Shown here: in pieces, positions 1 to 6,609 of the stretch
Position numbering within the stretch: position 1 is the stretch's first letter
How the letters are laid out: the number at the start of each line of letters is the position of its first letter
NCBI GenBank assembly: GCA_022601315.1
Contig: JAHZIU010000394.1
Location: 1 to 6,692, forward strand
Source: Betaproteobacteria bacterium
GTDB taxonomy: Bacteria; Pseudomonadota; Gammaproteobacteria; Burkholderiales; Nitrosomonadaceae
Length of the DNA: 6,692 nt
Direction: 5' to 3'
The notes under the pieces: generated by a model
What the model was told of the DNA's origin: nothing
What the model saw: the letters and a program-made list of their open reading frames with translations, nothing else
Databases searched by the model: none
Program-made: the position numbers and the translations under genes

Positions 1-1596
1 AGCGATGGAAGCCTCATTTTTACTGTCCCTAACACGGGATTTAATTTTTGTATCTGTTAAACGAGTGCGATCCGTATTAATATACAAATTGAGTAGCATT
101 TTTAGACCTTCCGGGTGATTTGCTGCAAATCTGAAAAGATTACTAATATTGATATCCTCTTCCGGAAGGCGCGCACCTTTATCGATCAAGTAACGAACAG
201 TGTCAATATGACCAGCACGAGCCGCTTCATACAAAGGGCCCGTTTGATTCAGACCGATTGACCATCGATTCACGTCAAATCCATTGTTGATGGCTATCTC
301 GATGAGGTCATTCATACCATTATGTGCGGCTAACATAATAAAGTCCCTACTATGGATCTCACCGAGAATAGAGGCACCTGCTTCGACTAATAATCGTGCG
401 ATTTTGGGATGCTCCCGCACAAGAGATAGCAGCAGCAGTGATTCATTTCTATCATTAACAAGATCAAAATCGGCACCGGAATGAATGAGAACACGAGCGA
501 ATTCTGCTAAGTCACAGTTTTTGAAATTCATCATAATGATCTTCGATAGGATGTGCAGACCCATGTTACTGGTCACATTTGGATCTGCACCCATTTCAAT
601 GTAATTCGCAAACTTTGATACATTACACTCGAGAAGCGTTTGAAACAGAATGGGGTCACGAGCACTAGAACGACTTTCAAATCCATCAGTTTTTGCCAAT
701 AAGACCTGCACAGTGGCATCGTCCTCATTTTCCAGCGCGTATTCAATTGCTAATTTGTTATGGCGCCCAACAGGTTTAGCGCCTGCTTCCAATAATAGCG
801 CAATGATGTCGCTTCGTTTTGCACCAAGCGCAATATTAAAAGGTGCTGGATCGCCTAGATTCAGATCAGCCCTGCCTTTGATAAGTGTTTTTATCATGGG
901 AATATTCTGTGCTCTGACCGCAAGACTCAGTGCCGGGTAGTGTTTATTTTCACCCTCATCAGGATTTGCACCAGCTGCAATCAAGATACGTACAACATCG
1001 ACATGACCTTCCTTAACTGCCTCGCCAAGTGGCGTTGTTGTGTATAAAGAAGGGTCGTCTGTTTTCGCACCATGTTTCAACAGGCTAGCAACCATTTCAC
1101 TATTGCCGGTGGCTGCCGCATACCATAGCGCTGGCCTGCGTTCAGCGTCTTTTTGATTTACTGATTCAACTTCAGTGACCAATCTCGCCCATTCAGTCAG
1201 ATCATCTTGCGAGACAGTGGAACCAGTCTTATATTGCAAGTAAAGCTGTTTGCCCAGGTCCCGTAGCCGATGGGTATCAGGATTCGAAAAAGCATCGACA
1301 TGGTCCAGTACAGCTTCATCAATTTTATTGACCGTGATGTAGTAATATAGCCCAGTTCCGTAAATAACAACCAAGTAACACAGCATAAACCCAAGACCCA
1401 GCGAGACACGGCGCGTCTTATACCAGTAATAAAGATAATACGGACCAATGGCAATGTGAAAAAGTAATACGAAGTATGCAAGCAGTCCGCCAGCAAGCGT
1501 CTCAAGACCTTCCTGCGGACCAAACACGATAACAACAAATGTTAATGTTGTTGCAAGTAGTGCTGTATATGAAAGAAACCTAAGTGCTGTGGGCAT
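1..1596 (-). CDS. Membrane-anchored ankyrin-repeat protein (C-terminal end missing, runs off left edge)
   Basis: The frame is open for 532 codons from an ATG at 1596 down to position 1, with no stop seen, so the C terminus lies outside the window. The start is supported by AAGG six bases upstream, a TGA in frame further upstream (1678-1680) and a promoter just ahead. Residues about 4-26, 33-57 and 64-89 are three hydrophobic segments separated by short charged loops (KTRR at 60-63), giving an N-terminal membrane anchor. After a charged linker (93-152) come about eleven ankyrin-like repeats, from residue 154 to at least 505. The clearest are ALWYAAATGNSEMVASLLKH (156-175), PLGEAVKEGHVDVVRILIAA (189-208), LLLEAGAKP (267-275), LYEAARAGHIDTVRYLIDKG (455-474). 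The middle repeats (281-380) are degenerate. Ankyrin repeats bind other proteins; the partner cannot be inferred. No enzymatic domain is visible in the part present. The family assignment is firm; the function is unknown. Confidence 0.9.
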   Translation of the reverse strand, partial: MPTALRFLSYTALLATTLTFVVIVFGPQEGLETLAGGLLAYFVLLFHIAIGPYYLYYWYKTRRVSLGLGFMLCYLVVIYGTGLYYYITVNKIDEAVLDHVDAFSNPDTHRLRDLGKQLYLQYKTGSTVSQDDLTEWARLVTEVESVNQKDAERRPALWYAAATGNSEMVASLLKHGAKTDDPSLYTTTPLGEAVKEGHVDVVRILIAAGANPDEGENKHYPALSLAVRAQNIPMIKTLIKGRADLNLGDPAPFNIALGAKRSDIIALLLEAGAKPVGRHNKLAIEYALENEDDATVQVLLAKTDGFESRSSARDPILFQTLLECNVSKFANYIEMGADPNVTSNMGLHILSKIIMMNFKNCDLAEFARVLIHSGADFDLVNDRNESLLLLSLVREHPKIARLLVEAGASILGEIHSRDFIMLAAHNGMNDLIEIAINNGFDVNRWSIGLNQTGPLYEAARAGHIDTVRYLIDKGARLPEEDINISNLFRFAANHPEGLKMLLNLYINTDRTRLTDTKIKSRVRDSKNEASIA

Positions 1597-1624
1597 TAAA
1601 AGCCTTAGGGAAATTGGGAAAATA

Positions 1625-1653
1625 AATGTACTGGAAGCAGGATTCGTTGTCAA
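1625..1653 (-). promoter_or_regulatory. Sigma70-type promoter of the ankyrin-repeat gene
   Basis: On the minus strand there is a perfect -35 TTGACA (1648-1653), a 17-base spacer and a -10 TACATT (1625-1630, four of six consensus bases). Transcription would start near 1618, leaving a leader of roughly 22 bases that contains the AAGG ribosome binding site before the ATG at 1596. The spacing and position fit the downstream gene well. This is a sequence match only. Confidence 0.6.
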
Positions 1654-1810
1654 ACACTTGATTAGTTCATTGAGAAATCAGGTTTCTTTCATACAACCAG
1701 TATAATAATCAATGATTTTGAGACTGTTTTAGCCTGATATTTTTTTAACTTAATTGTAAAACACAACGCTTAATCTGACCGTTACTCTTATTTTTAATTT
1801 TTTGTTCATT

Positions 1811-1987
1811 TTAATCTTTTTTATTTCTCCCCCACATCGTTTCAATCAATTTTTTTCGTTCAGCTTCCTTGTCTGCTGCTTTCTTGTGCCCCGCTTTTTT
1901 TAAAGCCACCATCACTAACCAAACCACTAAAGAACTTATAACAAGACTTAACAACATCATTAAAATAAAAAAACTTTGGTCACTCAT
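1811..1987 (-). CDS. Small single-pass membrane protein (58 aa), unknown function
   Basis: The preferred start is the ATG at 1987 (MSDQSFF...), because AAAGGTGGT lies just upstream at 1992-2000 and is close to a full Shine-Dalgarno sequence; a GTG at 1996, three codons earlier, would sit inside that site. Residues about 5-31 form one long hydrophobic helix (rich in L, V, I, S, M), followed by a strongly basic and charged tail (KKAGHKKAADKEAERKK) ending in GRNKKD. By the positive-inside rule the tail should be cytoplasmic. No known family is recognised. It stands alone, 214 bases before the ankyrin gene and 280 bases after the FadL-type gene. The good ribosome binding site, a plausible promoter and a protein-like composition argue for a real gene; it could be a regulator or stabiliser of a membrane complex, but nothing shows which. 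Confidence 0.7.
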   Translation of the reverse strand: MSDQSFFILMMLLSLVISSLVVWLVMVALKKAGHKKAADKEAERKKLIETMWGRNKKD

Positions 1988-2041
1988 TAACACCACCTTT
2001 AAATCTACATTTCACACAACCCCAAGGAGCCAAGTAAATAA

Positions 2042-2070
2042 AATACATCGCCCATGATGTGTGCCGTCAA
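2042..2070 (-). promoter_or_regulatory. Candidate promoter of the 58-aa membrane protein gene
   Basis: The minus strand reads TTGACG (2065-2070), a 17-base spacer and TGTATT (2042-2047, four of six consensus bases). Transcription would start near 2035, giving a leader of about 48 bases that contains the strong ribosome binding site at 1992-2000. The -35 is identical to that of the FadL-type gene. It lies just beyond the stop of the transposase remnant, so it may have arrived with, or been created by, an insertion sequence end. Confidence 0.45.
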
Positions 2071-2079
2071 ATATGAAGT

Positions 2080-2187
2080 CTATAGGATTATAGCGGCGAG
2101 TAGCTCTTTAAAACATTGGTACATAAAAATTGCTGGTGACAGATAGCCTAAACTTTCTTGACCACAAGAGATCAATTCATTGTTAAT
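2080..2187 (-). pseudogene. Probable remnant of an IS3-type transposase C terminus
   Basis: On the minus strand a short frame contains QESLGYLSPAIF, followed by MYQCFKELLAAIIL and a TAG stop at 2080-2082. The string SLGYLSPA-x-F closely resembles the very C-terminal H-x-S-L-G-Y-x-[ST]-P-x-x-[FY] signature of the DDE integrase domain in IS3 (and related IS481) family transposases. NNE a few residues earlier also fits the usual NNERPH-x-S-L-G-Y context. The frame is closed upstream by a TAG, and no DDE core precedes it because the FadL-type gene lies there, so only a fragment is left. The short length makes a chance match possible. The left boundary is the stop codon; the right boundary is approximate. 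Confidence 0.45.
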
Positions 2188-2224
2188 TGTAATCAGCTAA
2201 TAGAAGAAAAGTTGTGAATACTCC

Positions 2225-2241
2225 ACCGGCTACAAGCCGGT
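2225..2241. repeat. Perfect 7-bp stem, 3-base loop inverted repeat
   Basis: ACCGGCT-ACA-AGCCGGT is a perfect GC-rich hairpin in AT-rich surroundings, starting 27 bases past the FadL-type stop codon at 2268. It could help end that transcript, but no run of T follows directly on the minus strand; the nearest is about 15 bases further on (near 2205-2212). The CCACCGGCT...AGCCGGT form also resembles the subterminal hairpins of IS200/IS605 elements, which would fit the insertion-sequence debris beside it. The two readings cannot be separated from this sequence. Confidence 0.6.
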
Positions 2242-2267
2242 AGCTTTAGGATTTAATCAATAACAAA

Positions 2268-3614
2268 TCAGAAACGCCAATCCAGTTGAAGTCCAACTAT
2301 ATTAATTTGTTCAGAAAATTCACCAATGAGTCGATCATCAGTTGTGCCACTACGATTGATGGCGGGGTCGGTGAAGAACAGATGTGCATAGGCGCCGTGC
2401 AGATTAATATTTTCAAGAATTGCGTATGTAAAACCTGCTGTCAACCAGTAGCGATCATTATCTGGGATTCGTGGGCTCCTGAAGCGTGAATTGGGTACAG
2501 GAGATTGATCATAGGCAAATCCAGTTCTAAAAGTCCATCTGTCTGCCTGGCTAAAATAACTGATGCCGAAAGCATAGCGCCAGGTATCTTCCCATTTTAA
2601 ATCTTGAACCTCATCAGGTTGTGCAGATGAAAATTCTGTTCTAAGTGCCTGGATATGGCTCCAACGTGTCCACAGCGCATCTGCTGAAACTGCCCAACGA
2701 GCATTAATCCGATGATAAAAACCAAACATTACATTATCGGGCATGGTGACTGGTGCCCGTATGTTAGTATCAATAAACGAACCATTCTGAGTCAATGCAA
2801 TAGCGTTACCAGGAGTGGTAAAATCTGCATCACCTTTCACATTATGGTCAATCTTTGATCGATAACTGACACCAAGGCGAGTGTTTTGATTCGGCGTAAA
2901 AAAGATGCCAAAATTGTAACCCAATCCGACACTGTCACCTTTAAGGGCAACATGTCCATCCGCTGTTTGTGGAAGGAGTCCTTGATTGGCACAAGGTACA
3001 GAACCAAGTGCTTGCAGACAAACCGTTCCAAAATCAATAGCATTGGTTAACTTCGCTCGTAGATACTGTATGTTGAAGCCTGCACCAAAAGAGATTTTTT
3101 CTGTAACTTTCAGAGCTATAGCAGGATTGAAATTTATCGTCTCAAGCCTTGATTCAATTGCTTGATAACGACCTATCCAGTCAGCGTTATAACGATTTCG
3201 CATACCAAAAGGCGCGTTAACGCCAAGACCAATTGCGAGTTTTTCTGTCAATGTCTGTACATAGTAAAAATTTGGGATAGCAACAAGACTGGCAGAATTT
3301 CCACCATTATTCCCTCGAAGTGGCGCGCCTCCTACTAATGGACTTAACTGTGATGCCCTGTTGTCAAAAGTCACTGATGGCGCTACGAGATATCCCGACA
3401 CCGAAACCAATCGACCGTGAACTCGACTCATCGCGGCAGGGTTAAAAAATACCATACTACCGTCTTCGATATTTGTTGGTGCACCAGAAAACGCCTGCCC
3501 TAATTCTTTGACGCTTTGCTCCATGATGGCAAAGCCTGCACCCAATACTGGGGCTGAAAAACAAAGCATACAGTAGCCCAGATAACGGATACCTCGACAA
3601 AATAAGAAAATCAA
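2268..3614 (-). CDS. FadL/OmpP1/TodX family outer-membrane long-chain fatty acid or hydrocarbon transporter
   Basis: The protein has 448 residues from a TTG start. FadL-family proteins are beta-barrels whose N-terminal hatch lets hydrophobic molecules cross the outer membrane. Residues 1-25 act as a signal peptide (R7 and R10, then a hydrophobic stretch to APVLG). Cleavage after G25 gives a mature protein beginning AGF, as in E. coli FadL, and then puts the conserved hatch motif NPA at mature residues 33-35 (N58-P59-A60), the same position as in E. coli FadL. ELGQAFSGAP precedes it. Other family features are GLGVNAPFGMRNRY (129-142), a cysteine pair C199/C208 likely in an outside loop, and a C-terminal strand ending LQLDWRF for Bam recognition. 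Length is normal for the family. The start is uncertain: no Shine-Dalgarno sequence precedes the TTG, and the first in-frame ATG (residue 16) would leave a poor signal peptide. The substrate is not determined, so no gene symbol is given. Confidence 0.93.
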   Translation of the reverse strand: MIFLFCRGIRYLGYCMLCFSAPVLGAGFAIMEQSVKELGQAFSGAPTNIEDGSMVFFNPAAMSRVHGRLVSVSGYLVAPSVTFDNRASQLSPLVGGAPLRGNNGGNSASLVAIPNFYYVQTLTEKLAIGLGVNAPFGMRNRYNADWIGRYQAIESRLETINFNPAIALKVTEKISFGAGFNIQYLRAKLTNAIDFGTVCLQALGSVPCANQGLLPQTADGHVALKGDSVGLGYNFGIFFTPNQNTRLGVSYRSKIDHNVKGDADFTTPGNAIALTQNGSFIDTNIRAPVTMPDNVMFGFYHRINARWAVSADALWTRWSHIQALRTEFSSAQPDEVQDLKWEDTWRYAFGISYFSQADRWTFRTGFAYDQSPVPNSRFRSPRIPDNDRYWLTAGFTYAILENINLHGAYAHLFFTDPAINRSGTTDDRLIGEFSEQINIVGLQLDWRF

Positions 3615-3670
3615 TGCAGATTTAGGTTCGATGGGTCAGCTCCGAAATCTTGACTGCTAAGGATCACCAT
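3611..3670 (-). other. 19-codon upstream ORF overlapping the FadL-type start (possible leader peptide)
   Basis: An ATG at 3670 opens a 19-residue frame, MVILSSQDFGADPSNLNLH, whose TGA stop (3611-3613) overlaps the FadL TTG start (3612-3614) in the sequence TTGA. Such overlaps often mean translational coupling, where ribosomes ending one frame restart at the next. That would explain how a TTG without a Shine-Dalgarno sequence is used. The upstream ORF itself has no clear ribosome binding site close to its ATG. It lies within the predicted leader of the FadL transcript. Confidence 0.3.
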
Positions 3671-3734
3671 ACTTGTTGAACTTGATTTTGCGCCTTTCTC
3701 AAGACAACAGAAAACCAATCACCTTGAATTAATT

Positions 3735-3755
3735 AAAATTCTGCGACAGAACTTT
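3735..3755. promoter_or_regulatory. Candidate operator palindrome over the FadL-type promoter
   Basis: TTCTG-CGA-CAGAA (3739-3751) is a perfect inverted repeat. With one mismatch (A3738/C3752) it extends by AAA/TTT to 3735-3755. It covers most of the -10 and part of the spacer, where a bound repressor would block RNA polymerase. It does not match the operator of a regulator I can name with confidence. Confidence 0.35.
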
Positions 3756-3766
3756 TCATACGTCAA
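3738..3766 (-). promoter_or_regulatory. Sigma70-type promoter of the FadL-type gene
   Basis: The minus strand carries TTGACG (3761-3766, five of six), a 17-base spacer and CAGAAT (3738-3743, four of six). Transcription would begin near 3731, giving a leader of about 117 bases that includes the 19-codon upstream ORF. Palindromes cover the -10 side (3739-3751) and sit next to the -35 (3767-3780), as expected for a regulated promoter. Confidence 0.5.
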
Positions 3767-3780
3767 TCAGATTTTTCTGA
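3767..3780. repeat. Inverted repeat TCAGA-TTTT-TCTGA next to the FadL-type -35
   Basis: A perfect 5-4-5 inverted repeat begins directly upstream of the minus-strand -35 hexamer. It contains one of the AATCTGA copies found across this intergenic region, so it may be a regulator binding site. It is short and could be chance. Confidence 0.3.
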
Positions 3781-4050
3781 CTAACTAAGGAATCATTTTA
3801 CTCGCAGAATTGGAGTTGCTTAAATCTGACTAGCAAGCCAACAACAATGCCTTTCAGTTTTGATTCAATTTCATCAATCTGAATTCATTCTGTTTCTATA
3901 TCGTTAAAATTGCCAATTTAAATCTGAATCAAAAAATTGTTCCATAAAATTATATTCACCAAGGTATAGCTGACAATTATCCTGTAAACTATTTTTGTTC
4001 ATTAGAAAACGCTCCGATCGTTTGAGTGCAAATTCTATGGTAACTCCACG

Positions 4051-6552
4051 ATGAAAAACGACTCGAAGGAATCTAAATTACATAACGTTGAGTTTGATTC
4101 CAAATTCACAGTATCAGATCATGCTGCGGAAATACATGCTGGGCAGGTAAAATTACTTTTTCAACAAACGTCAAGTTCGTTGCCAGCGACACTCATCATC
4201 TCGGTAGTACTTGCTTTAGTTTTATGGGATGTTGTTTCACAAAGTTGGCTTATTGGCTGGCTTTCAGCGATTTGTGGACTTACTTTTGCCCGATACCTGC
4301 TGGTATTATTTTACTTCCGAAAAAAACCATCGGTGGAAGAATCAGTTATTTGGGGTCGGCTCTTTGTAATTGGTGTTTTATTAGCTGGCCTGCTTTGGGG
4401 CACAGCCGGTAGCATTTTTTTCGTTAGTGGCAGTCCAGTTCACCAGCTATTTCTAGCTTTCCTACTAGGCGGAATGGTTGGGGGCGCGATGTCTACTTTA
4501 TCATCGTATAAAGGCGCCTACCTTGTTTTTTCAGTGCCCACTCTTACACCCTACACTTACCAAATAATAGTACATGGAAGCGATAATTATGGTGCTATAG
4601 CCATGACCTATTTATTATTTCTCTTCATGATGGTAAATATTTCACAACGACTGCACTGTACCATCACTGAATCTTTGCAATTACGTTTTGATAATTCCGA
4701 TCTGTTGCATCGTTTATTCATGGCTAGAGACGATCAACAAGCCATTAACCGGGAATTACAGGCTCAAATTGAACAGAAGAATCTTGCAGAGAAAGCTTTG
4801 CAAAGTGCAAACGAACAGTTAGAGCAACGTGTAATGGAGCGAACGGAAGCGCTCGCTTTATCCAATCAAATTTTACAGGGAGAAAAAGAACTCTTTCGAG
4901 TTACATTGGCCAGTATTGGTGATGCCGTCATCACTACCGATTGTTTGGGAAACATAACCTACTTAAATTCGGTTGCAGAGTTGTTTACCGGCTGGCACAA
5001 CAGTGAGGCAAAAGGCTTACCTTTGCAGCGTGTTTTTAGCGTCATGGATGTCGCCACTGGAGATCCAATTGAGGATCCATTTAAAGGCTGCCTAAACATG
5101 ACTGAAATAGATACTGAAAGCCAAGAATGCTTACTTACTAGTAAAGAAGAACAGAACTATGTTATCGATTACTCAGTTGCGCCAATTTTCGATGGAAGAC
5201 AAGGCATGATTGGAGCCGTATTGACATTTCGGGATGTAACAGAACGACGTAAATTAACACAAAAGCTTGCTTACCAGGCAGCGCATGATGCGTTGACTGG
5301 TTTATTAAACCGAGACGAGTTTGAAAGCCGTCTCAGAAAAATCCTGGCATCGGCCCGCAAAGAAACACCGCATGCACTGCTATATCTTGATTTGGATCAG
5401 TTTAAAGTGGTCAATGATACTTGTGGACACGACGCAGGGGATGAGTTGCTACGACAAGTTACTGCACTCTTAACCTCCAAACTGCGTACACGTGACACCT
5501 TGGCACGCCTTGGTGGAGATGAATTTGGCATTATTCTGGAACATTGTCCGAAAAAAGAAGCATTACGTGTTGCGCATTCCATTCGTGAGATGGTACAAGA
5601 TTTTCGTTTTCAATGGCATGACAAAACATTTACTATCGGTGTCAGCATAGGATTATTCCCTATTAATCGAAGTAATGAGACATTATCCAATGCGTTAAGT
5701 GCTGCAGATCGCGCTTGTTATGTCGCGAAAGATAGTGGACGGAACCGTGTCCATACTTATCAATCCGATGACAGGATTTTGCTCAAGCGATCAGGCGAAA
5801 TGCAATGGTTGCCCCGCATTCAACTGGCCATGGCTGAGAAGAGATTGTGTCTGTATTTTCAGCCCATCGTTTCTGTCTCAAATCAGAAGAAGCTTGAGGA
5901 GCATGGGGAGATTCTTCTACGCTTACGGGATGAACAAGGCAAGTTGATTTTACCGGGCTCATTTCTTCCTTCAGCCGAACGTTATGATCAGATGTTAATG
6001 ATTGATCGTTGGGTGATGGAACAGTCTCTCAAAATACTCAAATATCACCCTCATGCACGAACAAAAGTCATATACGCGATTAACTTATCTGCGCAATCTC
6101 TCGGCGATGAAAACTTTCTTAATTTTGCAGTTGACAAGATCAAAGCATATAAAATATATCCGCCCAGTCTTTGTTTCGAGATCACCGAAAATGTCGCATT
6201 AGCTGATTTGAAACATGTGGTCAGGTTTATTGCAACACTCAAAGAACTAGGTTGTCGTTTCTCTATGGATGACTTCGGTAATGGCTTATCATCTTTTGGT
6301 TATTTGAAGGATATTCCGCTAGATTATCTAAAGATTGATGGTCGACTTGTTAAAGATATGCTCACCGATCCAGTTGATCATGCCATGGTTGAAGCAATTC
6401 ATGATATCGGACATGTCATAGGACTTATGACAACCGCAGAATGGGTAGAAAATGCCAAAACGCTAGAATTACTTAAAGAAATGGGTGTCGACTATGCCCA
6501 AGGTTTTTGGCTCGCCAAGCCCTATTTAATTAACAAAATAGACCAAGATTGA
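4051..6552 (+). CDS. Membrane-bound PAS-GGDEF-EAL cyclic-di-GMP synthase/phosphodiesterase
   Basis: This 833-residue protein should control cyclic-di-GMP levels at the inner membrane. About six TM segments (44-63, 66-89, 102-125, 130-150, 156-174, 180-198) form a sensor of unknown ligand. A charged coiled coil (225-282) links it to a PAS domain (about 279-400; IGDAVITTD, TGW). The GGDEF domain (403-570) has D447 and N455, an intact GGDEF (488-492) and the product-inhibition site R479-T-R-D482 at the normal distance, so it should make cyclic-di-GMP and be feedback inhibited. The EAL domain (582-830) reads E620-I-L instead of EAL but keeps the catalytic set: E620, N678, E710 in FEITE, D740-D741, K761, E797 and Q817; cleavage to pGpG is therefore likely. 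Which activity dominates cannot be told. The ATG at 4051 has only a weak GGTAA (4039-4043) upstream. It is divergent from the FadL-type gene and is followed 57 bases later by a probable CDS. Confidence 0.95.
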   Translation: MKNDSKESKLHNVEFDSKFTVSDHAAEIHAGQVKLLFQQTSSSLPATLIISVVLALVLWDVVSQSWLIGWLSAICGLTFARYLLVLFYFRKKPSVEESVIWGRLFVIGVLLAGLLWGTAGSIFFVSGSPVHQLFLAFLLGGMVGGAMSTLSSYKGAYLVFSVPTLTPYTYQIIVHGSDNYGAIAMTYLLFLFMMVNISQRLHCTITESLQLRFDNSDLLHRLFMARDDQQAINRELQAQIEQKNLAEKALQSANEQLEQRVMERTEALALSNQILQGEKELFRVTLASIGDAVITTDCLGNITYLNSVAELFTGWHNSEAKGLPLQRVFSVMDVATGDPIEDPFKGCLNMTEIDTESQECLLTSKEEQNYVIDYSVAPIFDGRQGMIGAVLTFRDVTERRKLTQKLAYQAAHDALTGLLNRDEFESRLRKILASARKETPHALLYLDLDQFKVVNDTCGHDAGDELLRQVTALLTSKLRTRDTLARLGGDEFGIILEHCPKKEALRVAHSIREMVQDFRFQWHDKTFTIGVSIGLFPINRSNETLSNALSAADRACYVAKDSGRNRVHTYQSDDRILLKRSGEMQWLPRIQLAMAEKRLCLYFQPIVSVSNQKKLEEHGEILLRLRDEQGKLILPGSFLPSAERYDQMLMIDRWVMEQSLKILKYHPHARTKVIYAINLSAQSLGDENFLNFAVDKIKAYKIYPPSLCFEITENVALADLKHVVRFIATLKELGCRFSMDDFGNGLSSFGYLKDIPLDYLKIDGRLVKDMLTDPVDHAMVEAIHDIGHVIGLMTTAEWVENAKTLELLKEMGVDYAQGFWLAKPYLINKIDQD

Positions 6553-6582
6553 CTGGATTGTAATTTTTTATTGCCAATCTGC

Positions 6583-6597
6583 TAAGTTGGTAACTTA
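6583..6597. repeat. Small inverted repeat TAAGTT-GGT-AACTTA
   Basis: A perfect 6-3-6 inverted repeat lies 31 bases past the cyclic-di-GMP gene stop and 13 bases before the ATG at 6610. It is AT-rich with no T-run after it, so it is a poor terminator; it may be an operator or chance. A -10-like TATAAT (6602-6607) follows but has no matching -35. Confidence 0.3.
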
Positions 6598-6609
6598 CAT
6601 TTATAATAA

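Larger units (their letters stand above)
1988..2267. other. Intergenic region with mobile-element debris
   Basis: This 280-base gap between the FadL-type stop and the 58-aa gene start holds the transposase-like fragment, the stem-loop at 2225-2241, the promoter candidate at 2042-2070 and the ribosome binding site at 1992-2000. No intact gene, tRNA or structured RNA was recognised in the remaining bases. Confidence 0.6.
3615..4050. other. Divergent intergenic control region
   Basis: This 436-base AT-rich region separates the FadL-type gene (minus) from the cyclic-di-GMP gene (plus). It contains the FadL promoter, two palindromes, the upstream ORF and AATCTGA copies at 3823-3829, 3876-3882 and 3921-3927, with the complement at 3767-3773. 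On the plus strand I found -10-like hexamers (TATATT at 3951, TAAACT at 3985) but none with a proper -35, so no promoter is assigned to the downstream gene. No further gene or structured RNA was recognised. Confidence 0.6.

Noticed and set aside
650..940. 96-codon plus-strand open frame, and a similar one at 284-484
   Set aside because: Both are antisense to clear ankyrin repeats, with low-complexity Ser/Ala-rich translations and no supporting ribosome binding site.
1197..1538. 113-codon minus-strand open frame
   Set aside because: It lies fully inside the ankyrin-repeat gene in another frame and has no domain; the hydrophobic stretch is a shadow of the membrane segments there.
1761..1789. 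AACG...CGTT repeat followed by TTTT after the 58-aa gene as a terminator
   Set aside because: The stem has only four pairs with an eleven-base loop, too weak to call.
1869..2057. 62-codon plus-strand open frame
   Set aside because: It is antisense to the 58-aa membrane protein gene, which has the better ribosome binding site and more protein-like composition.
2087..2092. Perfect TATAAT on the minus strand upstream of the 58-aa gene
   Set aside because: No acceptable -35 lies 16-18 bases upstream, and the hexamer falls within the transposase-like frame; TTGACG-17-TGTATT nearer the gene is better.
2837..3043. Minus-strand open frame inside the FadL-type gene, and a plus-strand one at 2286-2489
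   Set aside because: Both overlap a well-supported FadL frame with family motifs and show no features of their own.
5397..5582. Minus-strand open frame within the GGDEF region, and another at 6051-6242; plus-strand ones at 4224-4412 and 5699-5947
   Set aside because: They are shadows of the GGDEF/EAL gene, whose frame carries every conserved catalytic motif.
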